Positions 57,496 through 64,000 of a DNA stretch of 64,000 nucleotides are shown here, one piece after another. Position 1 is the first letter of the stretch. Each line of letters starts with the position of its first letter. Source of the stretch: Acinetobacter calcoaceticus (GTDB lineage: Bacteria; Pseudomonadota; Gammaproteobacteria; Pseudomonadales; Moraxellaceae); NCBI RefSeq assembly GCF_900520355.1, contig NZ_LS999521.1:682001-746000 (forward strand). The letters are read 5' to 3'. The position numbers and the translations under genes were made by a program. Below the pieces are notes generated by a model that did no database searches, was not told the DNA's origin, and worked only from the letters and a program-made list of their open reading frames with translations.

Positions 57496-57996
57496 ATGAT
57501 AGAGAATTGTGCACTGATTGATCAAGGGTATAAATTGATTTTTGATTTAAAAATGTGGTTGGAAAAAAATGGAAAAGATGAGATTAGGTCTACACATGCT
57601 TTGACTCTGGATAGTACTACTAATAGTGGTTTAAGTGGAGTGTATGGTTTATATGGAACAAGTGAGTGGTGGGATAATATTGAAAAAGGTAATATTGAAA
57701 CATATATTGTAAGTGGGGTAATAGCTGATCTTTGTAAGGGAAATATTTTTGTGGATGATGGTGCAATGATAACTATTATTTCAGATAATAATGAAGATGG
57801 TATATATGAAGGAGTAATATTTACAAACGAAATTTTGAAGAGAGATTTCGGTAATCTTTATTCTAAAGGAAATAAAATAGTTGTTTTTTATATTTTGGAT
57901 GAATTAAAAGATAAAGATGCTTTCAATCCTTTAATTAAGGATAAAGTAGGTGTTTTACCTATAACAAGTAAGATTTATATTAAAGAGGGAAAATGA
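57496..57996 (+). CDS. Unknown cytoplasmic protein, copy B of the duplicated accessory family
   Basis: 166 residues, starting MIENCALIDQGYKLIFDLKM. Homologous to the gene at 56455 over its full length, with conserved GLYGTSEWWDNIEKGNIETY near 56-75, MITI, FTNE and YILDELK. Weak ribosome site. The level of divergence shows an old duplication or separate acquisition rather than a recent copy. Function unknown; see copy A. Confidence 0.75.
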   Translation: MIENCALIDQGYKLIFDLKMWLEKNGKDEIRSTHALTLDSTTNSGLSGVYGLYGTSEWWDNIEKGNIETYIVSGVIADLCKGNIFVDDGAMITIISDNNEDGIYEGVIFTNEILKRDFGNLYSKGNKIVVFYILDELKDKDAFNPLIKDKVGVLPITSKIYIKEGK

Positions 57997-58207
57997 TTTT
58001 TTATATTGTTGATTTTATTTGTGATTTTTGCCATTTTGGGAGTAAAAAGCATATAATTAAATGTTTTAAATTGTTAATGAAAATTCTGATCAAGAAGATT
58101 CAATAAATATAAATAGATGTTTGAATGAGTTAGTAGTTGTTACTGAATGTAAATTTTAAGATTAAGGGGTAACATTATAAAAACCGTGGTGCTGGAGGTA
58201 GCTGTTA
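57997..58207. other. AT-rich spacer with short coding-like debris
   Basis: Between copy B and the lipoprotein gene. One frame reads a headless peptide ending SINRCLNELVVVTECKF-like near 58160, and another reads HYKNRGAGGSC just before the lipoprotein gene; both are too short to call. They may be remains of toxin or immunity genes. Confidence 0.3.
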
Positions 58208-58639
58208 ATTAGGAATTTGTATAGCTTACTATTTATACTAGTGTTAGTGGCATGCTCTGGTACAGTTGATTTAATTGTTTCGGGTAATGCTAATAGCGGA
58301 ATTATATTTCAGCTATCTAAAAGTGATGCCAAAAAGCTTGATAGTGGTTTTCGATTTTATGTAATGGATAATAGTGCTGTTTCTGCCGGTACAGTGAAAG
58401 AAACAGTATGGGAGATTAAGATAAGTAGGGAAATAAAATGGTTTAATTTTAAAAATGATTATGCCTATAAATGGACTTATGGAGTTAAACCAAGCGGATT
58501 TAAAGAGATTAACAAACCCAAGCAGCTAAAGTTAAATACTCAATATTACTATTCGATTGATGGTGGGGTAGGCTATCATGGTTCAGGTTGTTTTTATTTA
58601 AATGAAAACAAAATGGTTATAAATAGTAAGAGCTGTTAA
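58208..58639 (+). CDS. Small lipoprotein without a canonical start codon
   Basis: A lipoprotein signal IRNLYSLLFILVLVAC with lipobox LVAC, followed by a 121-residue mature domain with two C-terminal Cys (GSGCFYLNENK and the final C). There is no ATG or GTG at the head. GGAGG sits at 58194-58198, the right distance for ATT at 58208 or TTA at 58205; a TTG at 58217 would drop the basic N-terminus of the signal. So the protein either starts at a rare codon or has lost its start. Lipoprotein immunity proteins occur with periplasm-acting effectors; family here not recognised. Confidence 0.55.
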   Translation: MRNLYSLLFILVLVACSGTVDLIVSGNANSGIIFQLSKSDAKKLDSGFRFYVMDNSAVSAGTVKETVWEIKISREIKWFNFKNDYAYKWTYGVKPSGFKEINKPKQLKLNTQYYYSIDGGVGYHGSGCFYLNENKMVINSKSC

Positions 58640-58828
58640 ATAAAACTGACTTCTAATATATATATAAGATATAAATTCTAATGTTTTTAGTATATACATT
58701 AATTTTTAATTTTGGAATGTTTGTAAAATATATTAAAATTATTGCTAATGAAGTGGTTTTTTTATGTTTTAATAATCAGATTAAATTGATTCATTTATCT
58801 GATGCTATATTGTGTTGGGTTTATTGAA
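58640..58828. other. AT-rich spacer with a weak 48-codon ORF
   Basis: An open frame from ATG 58681 to TGA 58825-58827 ends one base before the next start codon. Its translation is a low-complexity hydrophobic string without a ribosome site, so I do not call it a gene. Confidence 0.3.
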
Positions 58829-59068
58829 ATGAATAAGTTAGTAATAAGTATAGCCAAAAATAAATTTACTATCTATATGGTGTGGATGATGTTGGTAATA
58901 CCTATATTGGCAATAGCAACCACGACAGATATTATTTACTCTCCAATTATTTTTATATTATTGGTCTTTTATTTAAGTAAGGAGCGTAAATACATGCTTG
59001 CTATCGCTTTTTTATATGGTTTCTTTGTTTTTTTATCATCCTTATTTTTATTTTATACGCTGGTTTGA
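58829..59068 (+). CDS. Small membrane protein of unknown function
   Basis: 79 residues from ATG 58829 (an upstream in-frame start nine codons earlier is also open). Two or three membrane helices (about 14-34, 36-50 and 57-77) separated by short charged turns such as LSKERKY. No family recognised. Its place in the island and size would fit a membrane immunity protein, but coding is supported only by the open frame and the helix pattern. Confidence 0.5.
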   Translation: MNKLVISIAKNKFTIYMVWMMLVIPILAIATTTDIIYSPIIFILLVFYLSKERKYMLAIAFLYGFFVFLSSLFLFYTLV

Positions 59069-59292
59069 ATCTTTTATTAGAGGGGATATTCCACTTAAGG
59101 AGTGCTTGGAGTAAATTTATTCACTGCTTAAGGTAAGATCAACGACGTATTTTAATCCACCTAGTGCAATATTTGCAGTGTTAGCTATACCTTCTATTTA
59201 TTTTATTAATTTGAGGAATAAATTAAATGACAGTAAGTAGATGGAGCTTGAGTATTAAAAATTAAATCATGGGTTATATTATTTTTAATTTA
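59069..59292. other. Degenerate region, probable gene remains
   Basis: No intact ORF. One frame (about 59112-59240) reads a headless peptide with STTYFNPPSAIFAVLAIPSI then YFINLRNKLNDSK and a stop; it has the look of a lost membrane-protein end. There is no start codon or ribosome site. Confidence 0.35.
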
Positions 59293-59321
59293 AAAGGTAT
59301 ATTTTTTTAGAATATACCTTT
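59293..59321 (+). terminator. Intrinsic terminator or palindrome
   Basis: AAAGGTATAT / ATATACCTTT, a 10-bp perfect stem with a T-rich loop, followed by TGTATTTT. The T-run is only fair, so it could be another palindrome type. Confidence 0.6.
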
Positions 59322-59363
59322 GTATTTTAGAAGGACTAATTTTTTACTTGTTCAACTAAGTAT

Positions 59364-59611
59364 ATGTGTGACCCTACTAAAACTGCAAATGCCACCTATT
59401 TTAATCAGAATTTTAATATTAAGGCTTTACGGGGAAATACGATATTGAATTTTGATCGTACCTCATCAGATTTTTTTAATCATATAACAAAATATGACTT
59501 TAATATAAGCACAGCTAATACAATTAGTGGGATATGAGAATATTCATTAATAATCCTAAGGCGGCTGCTTCGATAAATTTTCCTTACTACCCTAGAAACA
59601 GGAAGCAATAA
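59364..59611 (+). pseudogene. Headless protein remnant directly upstream of a small intact gene (possible orphan toxin tip)
   Basis: Two short open frames join by an ATGA overlap: 59364-59537 (57 codons, MCDPTKTANATYFNQNFN..., ending STANTISGI) and 59534-59611 (25 codons, RIFINNPKAAASINFPYYPR, ending NRKQ). The composition is that of a real protein, but there is no ribosome site before the first ATG. The second ends two bases before the ATG of the next intact gene. This arrangement, C-terminal fragment then small intact gene, is typical of orphan toxin-tip/immunity modules. The family is not recognised and the frame change may be a frameshift in one gene. Confidence 0.5.
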
Positions 59612-59613
59612 TT

Positions 59614-60033
59614 ATGAATGAGTTAGATTTAAGTGTTAAGGTGGTACAGGGGAGAGATTCGTTAGAGATAAATCATATCGCCTTTGAAAATTCAGCCTTT
59701 ATATGGCCTAGCGATAAATCTGATTTAAAGTTATTCGTTGATCAAGGTGCCTTACTTGTACCATCTGAATTAGAAAAATCTATTTACTCTTCTGGAGTTT
59801 ATTTAATATTTACAGATGTCTCTGGAATAGCTGATGATGGAGGGTGGACTTATATCAAGGTTACTCATAAGAATAACCTAGTTTATTGGGAAGTGTGGTT
59901 TAATAATGGCTGGGTTGAGTTAGTTTTTGACTTAACTGTGTATCAAAAAGAGCTTATTGAAATTATGAATCAACTGAAAGTATTGCCACCAAATATTATT
60001 GTACAGCCTAGTCAGATTATATTTCCAGAATAA
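59614..60033 (+). CDS. Unknown small protein, candidate immunity protein
   Basis: 139 residues, no signal or membrane segment. It contains a strand-rich start (LSVKVVQGRDSLEINHIAFE), GVYLIFTDVSGIADDGGWTY (near 68-87), and a C-terminal helix with VLPPNIIVQPSQIIFPE. The ATG has AGGAAG upstream inside the preceding remnant, so it would be translated in step with it. A strong terminator follows 10 bases after the stop. Family not recognised. Confidence 0.7.
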   Translation: MNELDLSVKVVQGRDSLEINHIAFENSAFIWPSDKSDLKLFVDQGALLVPSELEKSIYSSGVYLIFTDVSGIADDGGWTYIKVTHKNNLVYWEVWFNNGWVELVFDLTVYQKELIEIMNQLKVLPPNIIVQPSQIIFPE

Positions 60034-60042
60034 TAGTAATTG

Positions 60043-60068
60043 AAAGCTGGGCATGTGCCCAGCTTTTT
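60043..60068 (+). terminator. Intrinsic terminator
   Basis: AAAGCTGGGC-at-GTGCCCAGCTTTTT, a very strong stem followed by a T-run. It closes the module that ends at 60033. Confidence 0.9.
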
Positions 60069-60187
60069 ATTAGTGAGCTATTGTCTTGAAAATTTTTTTA
60101 AATTTTAGTCTATTTAATATGGTTAATATATTTATCTTATATAATCATATATAGAATTTTAAAATTATTGCTATATAAAATTTATAG

Positions 60188-60325
60188 TTATTAGCAATAT
60201 ATATAGCGGTCAATTTGAAAATTAGTATTAATTCTGGTACTGCGATTCCATCTGGTATTAATAGGCAAGAATTTGATGTGTGGAAAAAACAGTACTGGAA
60301 AGAAAGAGCTAAAGATTTTAGATAG
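60188..60325 (+). pseudogene. Orphan C-terminal toxin tip (polymorphic toxin type), headless
   Basis: An open frame of 45 codons with no start, ending in a stop. The last part reads NSGTAIPSGINRQEFDVWKK then QYWKERAKDFR. The P-x-G-x-N-R-x-E/D-F-x-x-W-K/R-x-x-Y-W-K motif is, from memory, common at the C-terminal end of nuclease toxins carried by Rhs, CDI and PAAR proteins. The stop lies 12 bases before the ATG of an SMI1/KNR4-type gene, the usual immunity partner for such nucleases. The rest of the toxin is missing. Confidence 0.65.
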
Positions 60326-60337
60326 AAGGTGATATGT

Positions 60338-60796
60338 ATGAGTATTGATGATGTTAATAAGGCCATCGCTTTAATAAATTTACATCTTGATGAGGCTGAT
60401 TTTGAGGGGAGTAAAGAGGAACGTCTAGTAAAATTAGCTGAGGATTATTTGGGAATAACTTTCCCAGATAGTTATAGATATTTTCTAAAAAAATTAGGAT
60501 GTGGAGACATTGCGGGGAAAGAGTTTTATGGAGTAATTAATGAAGAAAAAATTAATTCGGGAATTCCTGATGCTACCTGGATTACATTAAAGCATAGAAG
60601 GCAATCTGATTTACCTGCTAAATATATTATTTTTTATGACTTTGGTGATGGTAATTATGCAGTCTTAGATTGTGAGAAGAACAATCAAGGTAATAATATA
60701 GTTGAAATTTGGTCTCCTGGTGAGAACACATTTCAATTTTTCTCAGCTGATTTTGGTAGCTTTTTTTATAATCAAATTAAACAAATGTTTGATTAA
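60338..60796 (+). CDS. SMI1/KNR4 (SUKH) family protein, probable nuclease-toxin immunity
   Basis: 152 residues from ATG 60338 (GAAGG ribosome site at 60325-60329; a GTG three codons earlier is open). The SUKH-superfamily core is present: EERLVKLAEDYLGITFPDSYRYFLKKLGCGDI (split near 27-59), then EFYGVI, PAKYIIFYDFGDGNYAVLDCE (near 95-116) and IVEIWSPGEN. SUKH proteins are the commonest immunity proteins of polymorphic nuclease toxins. The upstream orphan tip makes this a toxin-immunity pair whose toxin has been lost. Confidence 0.85.
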   Translation: MSIDDVNKAIALINLHLDEADFEGSKEERLVKLAEDYLGITFPDSYRYFLKKLGCGDIAGKEFYGVINEEKINSGIPDATWITLKHRRQSDLPAKYIIFYDFGDGNYAVLDCEKNNQGNNIVEIWSPGENTFQFFSADFGSFFYNQIKQMFD

Positions 60797-60833
60797 TTGA
60801 TTTAATGGTATTTTTAGCACGCTATAGTAACTT

Positions 60834-61124
60834 ATGAAAAATTATATTATAAATTTATCTGATGACTTTTCTAAATATGCTTGGGAAATTGAGTTAAAGG
60901 GATGTTTTGAAGTAGATATACAGGTATTTGATAAACTATATACATTTAATTTTTATGATCCTATTAGATTGAAACAAACTATTGAAGATGATTTGAGATC
61001 AAATCAATATTTTTTCTGTGAAAATCTGGTTGTATTGCCAAAAGTGAGTTTAGATAATATTGAAAAATTTATAGAAAATATAATTAACACACCTTATTTA
61101 TTATCTTTTTCTACAAAAAGATAA
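60834..61124 (+). CDS. Small protein of unknown function, last gene of the accessory segment
   Basis: 96 residues, MKNYIINLSDDFSKYAWEIE at the start, no signal or membrane segment, rich in F, Y and acidic residues, with a FDKLYTFNFYDPIRLKQTIEDDL block. No ribosome site is clear. It lies between the SUKH gene and tRNA-Arg, in the same direction as the other island genes. Family not recognised; another immunity-type protein is possible from context only. Confidence 0.6.
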   Translation: MKNYIINLSDDFSKYAWEIELKGCFEVDIQVFDKLYTFNFYDPIRLKQTIEDDLRSNQYFFCENLVVLPKVSLDNIEKFIENIINTPYLLSFSTKR

Positions 61125-61138
61125 ATTTTTATTATATG

Positions 61139-61211
61139 TGCGCCCTGCGGGACTCGAACCCACGTCGGTCGCTTAGGAGGCAACTGCTCTATCCAGTTAA
61201 GCTAAGGGCGC
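61139..61211 (-). tRNA. tRNA-Arg (anticodon CCT)
   Basis: On the minus strand: acceptor GCGCCCT pairs with AGGGCGC, D arm GCTTAACTGGATAGAGC, anticodon loop CTCCTAA giving CCT, TPsiC arm GTTCGAGTC, discriminator A. CCA is not encoded. Its 3' end faces the accessory segment, the side at which islands usually insert. Confidence 0.95.
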
Positions 61212-61231
61212 ATAATTTTCTGATTATAAAC

Positions 61232-61265
61232 AAAAAAGCCATTGTCTAGACAATGGCTTTTTATA
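61232..61265. terminator. Intrinsic terminator of the permease gene
   Basis: AAAAAAGCCATTGT-ctag-ACAATGGCTTTTT, a 14-bp stem just after the minus-strand permease gene and upstream of tRNA-Arg. Confidence 0.88.
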
Positions 61266-61270
61266 TTTAT

Positions 61271-62650
61271 TTATTCTTCAGGATTCTCAATGGAATTTAG
61301 TTTTTTAGGATTTAAATAGTCAAAAAGTACGAGCATTGCTGTAATCCAAATAGGAATCATCATTACTGACTCTTTGAAACCTTGAGTCCACATAATATAG
61401 AGAACCACAGCAATAAACGCTAAAACTAAGTAATTACTAAAAGGTGACCATAACGCTGGAAAAGATGTCTTAATATTCGCATGCTTAACAAAGCGTCTAT
61501 ACTTCAAATGTGTAATTGATATCATTGCCCAGTTTAGAACAAGTGCACCAACCACAACGTACATAAGATGTCCAAGAGCATCTTCAGGCACAAAGTAATT
61601 TAAAAGAACACAACCAAAGATTAATAAAGCAGAAAGTAAAACAGCGGGAATAGGAACCCCTTGTTTATTGGTTTTCGCAAAAACTTTTGGCGCATTCCCT
61701 TGTTGAGCGAGACTGTAAAGCATACGACTATTTGCAAACATCCCACTGTTATAAACAGATAGGGCAGCAGTTAAAATAATAAAGTTAAGTAAGTGTGCAG
61801 CCCAACCAATTCCCATTTGGCTAAAAATCATAACAAATGGACTTTTGTCGAGACCGCCAAGATCTAATTGGTTCCATGGTACTAATGAAAGTAAGATTGT
61901 TAGTGAACCGATATAGAAAATCAAGATACGGAAAACGACTTGGTTAATTGCTTTTGGAATGGTTTTTTTCGGATCTTTTGCTTCTGCTGCGGCCATACCA
62001 ATCAGTTCAATACCACCAAAGGCGAACATCAAGAAAGCCAACATATAGAAGAGGCCGCTAAAGCCATTTGGAAAAAATCCACCATGAGACCAAAGGTTAC
62101 TAAATGAAATGCTTGAACCTACATCTGCTGTAAATAGCAAATAAAGTCCAAATACAATCATAGAGATGACCGCAGCAACTTTAATAATAGCGAGCCAGAA
62201 TTCGGACTCACCATAAAATTTGACGTTGGTTAAGTTAATTGCAGTAATGACTACAAAGAAAAATAAGACAGAAGTCCACGCTGGTATATGGGGCCACCAA
62301 TAATTAATATATTTGGCTACCGCGGTGAGTTCGCTCATCGCGACCAGAACGTAGAGTATCCAATAGTTCCATCCGGTTAAAAATCCGGGAAATTTCCCCC
62401 AATATTTATACGCAAAATGGCTGAACGATCCTGCAACAGGTTCTTCAACAATCATTTCTCCCAAGTGGCGCATAATCAAAAACGCGATTAAGCCGCCAAT
62501 GGCATATCCTAAAATAATGGATGGTCCCGCAGATTGAATCACTTGCGCCGAGCCTAAAAATAATCCGGTACCAATTGCTCCACCCATAGCAATTAATTGG
62601 ATATGTCGATTTTTTAGTCCTCGTTGCAGTGTAGAAGATTCGTTGGTCAA
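61271..62650 (-). CDS. Amino acid permease (AroP/PheP-like, APC superfamily)
   Basis: 459 residues, 12 predicted membrane helices. The family start is GLKNRHIQLIAMGGAIGTGLF (near 10-30), followed by LGYAIGGLIAFLIMRHLGEM and EEPVAGSFSHFAYKYWGKFPGFLTGWNYWILY (split near 69-100), and FAFGGIELIGMAAAEAKDPKKTIPKA (near 214-239). These resemble the aromatic-amino-acid permeases AroP and PheP; proline- or histidine-type members are close, so the substrate is inferred. Divergent from the PrpF-family gene with 379 bases between. Confidence 0.87.
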   Translation of the reverse strand: MTNESSTLQRGLKNRHIQLIAMGGAIGTGLFLGSAQVIQSAGPSIILGYAIGGLIAFLIMRHLGEMIVEEPVAGSFSHFAYKYWGKFPGFLTGWNYWILYVLVAMSELTAVAKYINYWWPHIPAWTSVLFFFVVITAINLTNVKFYGESEFWLAIIKVAAVISMIVFGLYLLFTADVGSSISFSNLWSHGGFFPNGFSGLFYMLAFLMFAFGGIELIGMAAAEAKDPKKTIPKAINQVVFRILIFYIGSLTILLSLVPWNQLDLGGLDKSPFVMIFSQMGIGWAAHLLNFIILTAALSVYNSGMFANSRMLYSLAQQGNAPKVFAKTNKQGVPIPAVLLSALLIFGCVLLNYFVPEDALGHLMYVVVGALVLNWAMISITHLKYRRFVKHANIKTSFPALWSPFSNYLVLAFIAVVLYIMWTQGFKESVMMIPIWITAMLVLFDYLNPKKLNSIENPEE

Positions 62651-63029
62651 AGGTCTTCACTCACAATGAATAAGTAAATTATTCTAATAGATGGAGTTAT
62701 TTTAGCCTAGACTACAAATTAATAAGCTGTGACTGAAAAGTAATATTAAAATATATTTAAAATCATTGGTTTACTTTTAATATTTCAATATAGAGTGAAA
62801 AGTGCTCTAAAAAATATAATTTCATATAGACTTTTTTTCTTAGATTTTGCTTAGATTAAGTCATTGCAAGCACATTGCTAAATTCTCAAAATATGCTCGC
62901 GTCAATATGATTGATGTATAAAAGCAGAGTGCTATCTCTTGACCTTAAAACAATTTAAGATGAAGAGAAGGGTAAACAAGAATGCTTGTTTTGATATAGA
63001 AGAACATAATAGTAAGGATAACAGTTGAT
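62651..63029. other. Divergent promoter region of the permease and prpF-type genes
   Basis: 379 AT-rich bases with no ORF. The PrpF-type gene has AAGGATAA about 10 bases before its ATG. No operator or repeat could be supported. Confidence 0.4.
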
Positions 63030-64000
63030 ATGAGCTCAGTACCGCAAATTAAAATTCCAGCAACTTATATGCGTGGTGGAACCAGTAAAGGTGTATTTTT
63101 TAAGCTTGATGATTTGCCGGAAAAAGCCCAAGTTGCAGGACAAGCACGAGATCAACTCTTACTCCGTGTAATTGGTAGCCCAGACCCATATGGAAAACAA
63201 ATTGATGGGATGGGGGGAGCTACTTCTAGTACGAGCAAAACTGTTATTCTCGCTAAAAGTACTCAGCCAGATCATGATGTGGATTATTTATTTGGTCAGG
63301 TTTCAATAGATCAGCCTTTTGTAGACTGGAGTGGTAACTGCGGTAATTTAACTGCTGCTGTTGGCTCTTTTGCGATTTCAAATGGTTTGGTTGATGCAGA
63401 CCGTATTCCTGAAAATGGCCTATGCACGGTTCGAATTTGGCAAAAAAATATTCAAAAAACCATTATTGCGCATGTGCCTATGACGAATGGTCAAGTTCAA
63501 GAAACTGGAGATTTCGAGCTTGATGGGGTGACATTCCCCGCAGCCGAAGTGCAAATTGAGTTTTTAGATCCGGCCGATGATGGTGAAGAAGGCGGCGATA
63601 TGTTCCCTACAGGAAATGTTGTCGACGAATTAGATGTCCCTGATATTGGTCGTTTTCAAGCGACATTTATTAATGCCGGAATTCCAACCATTTTCTTAAA
63701 TGCAGAAGATTTGGGTTACCACGGTACAGAATTACAAGATCATATTAATAGTGATGCAGCAGCACTGACACGTTTTGAAAAAATTCGTGCATATGGCGCG
63801 GTACAGATGGGTTTAATTAAAGACATTTCAGAAGCGGCTGCGCGTCAGCACACACCAAAAATTGCTTTTGTTTCTAAACCGAAAAACTATACCGCTTCAA
63901 GTGGTAAGCCTGTTTCAGAGAGTGATGTTGATTTACTTGTTCGTGCCTTGTCGATGGGTAAATTGCACCATGCCATGATGGGAACGGCGGCAGTTGCGAT
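63030..64000 (+). CDS. PrpF-family isomerase, N-terminal part (runs off the window)
   Basis: 323 codons of a protein normally about 390 residues. The PrpF fold is shown by IPATYMRGGTSKGVFFKLDDLP (split near 9-30), DGMGGATSSTSKTVIL (near 69-84), VDWSGNCGNLTAAVGSFAI (near 104-122, catalytic Cys in GNCGN) and FINAGIPTIFLNAEDLG (near 212-228). PrpF proteins isomerise 2-methylaconitate in the methylcitrate pathway or act on related unsaturated tricarboxylates. No acnD or prpC is upstream, so either it is a free-standing copy or the rest lies beyond the window. Confidence 0.88.
   Translation, partial: MSSVPQIKIPATYMRGGTSKGVFFKLDDLPEKAQVAGQARDQLLLRVIGSPDPYGKQIDGMGGATSSTSKTVILAKSTQPDHDVDYLFGQVSIDQPFVDWSGNCGNLTAAVGSFAISNGLVDADRIPENGLCTVRIWQKNIQKTIIAHVPMTNGQVQETGDFELDGVTFPAAEVQIEFLDPADDGEEGGDMFPTGNVVDELDVPDIGRFQATFINAGIPTIFLNAEDLGYHGTELQDHINSDAAALTRFEKIRAYGAVQMGLIKDISEAAARQHTPKIAFVSKPKNYTASSGKPVSESDVDLLVRALSMGKLHHAMMGTAAVA

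Noticed and set aside
56455..61124. The island as a prophage remnant
   Set aside because: No phage structural, lysis or replication gene is recognisable; the genes have toxin/immunity character instead.
61139..61211. Possible phage or integrase-type island attachment at tRNA-Arg with a duplicated end
   Set aside because: No integrase gene and no second copy of the tRNA end is visible in the window; only the position next to the tRNA is reported.

Overview
The window is a chromosomal segment of an Acinetobacter, most likely the A. calcoaceticus-baumannii complex. This is judged from the low GC content, the pilGHIJ-chpA chemosensory operon, a wax-ester synthase very close to AtfA of A. baylyi, a cytoplasmic ElsL-type L,D-carboxypeptidase, and the gene families throughout. 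No database search was possible, so species is an inference.

Layout. 1-2.4 kb: the 5' part of an RND efflux pump gene, its adaptor lipoprotein and a coiled-coil secreted protein, all on the minus strand. 2.7-11.3 kb: the twitching-motility chemosensory operon pilG-pilH-pilI-pilJ-chpA plus a small CheW-like gene. 11.3-14.9 kb: dapE, a tiny entericidin-like lipoprotein, DUF1853 and DUF454 genes, and an ElsL-like transpeptidase-fold enzyme. 15.06-15.78 kb: six tRNA genes (three Val, three Asp) in near-identical copies. 16.3-24.9 kb: ElyC/YdcF-like protein, a PepSY-flavodoxin-reductase fusion, a YccS-like membrane protein, a Bcr/CflA-type transporter and a nitroreductase. 25-31.5 kb: a possible structured leader with two doubtful small ORFs, an alanine/glycine:cation symporter, a patatin-like lipoprotein, threonine dehydratase and SbmA. 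31.5-36.2 kb: secreted proteins of unknown function and a PfpI-like protein. 36.3-44.6 kb: gatCAB divergent from mreBCD-maf-rng. 44.6-56 kb: atfA, cysH, thrH, a FadL-type porin, a quinone reductase with a divergent AraC-type regulator, a fatty acid desaturase with a PaaX-type regulator, uppP and a quinone oxidoreductase.

56.0-61.1 kb is the accessory part. It is very AT-rich, all its readable genes point the same way, and it ends at the 3' side of a tRNA-Arg gene. It begins with a stop-interrupted hchA tail and then carries two diverged copies of one unknown gene family around an unrelated gene, a lipoprotein without a normal start codon, a small membrane protein, an SMI1/KNR4 (SUKH) immunity-type gene and other small genes. 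At two places a short headless C-terminal protein fragment ends only a few bases before a small intact gene. I read this as a store of orphan polymorphic-toxin tips with their immunity genes (CDI/Rhs/T6SS-effector type), with no full-length toxin in the window. This is the most interesting part of the sequence.

The window closes with an aromatic-type amino acid permease and the 5' part of a PrpF-family isomerase gene. Most of the rest is core housekeeping: cell-wall and shape genes (dapE, elsL, mreBCD, uppP), translation quality (gatCAB, tRNAs), type IV pilus control, lipid storage and uptake, and sulfur and amino acid metabolism.
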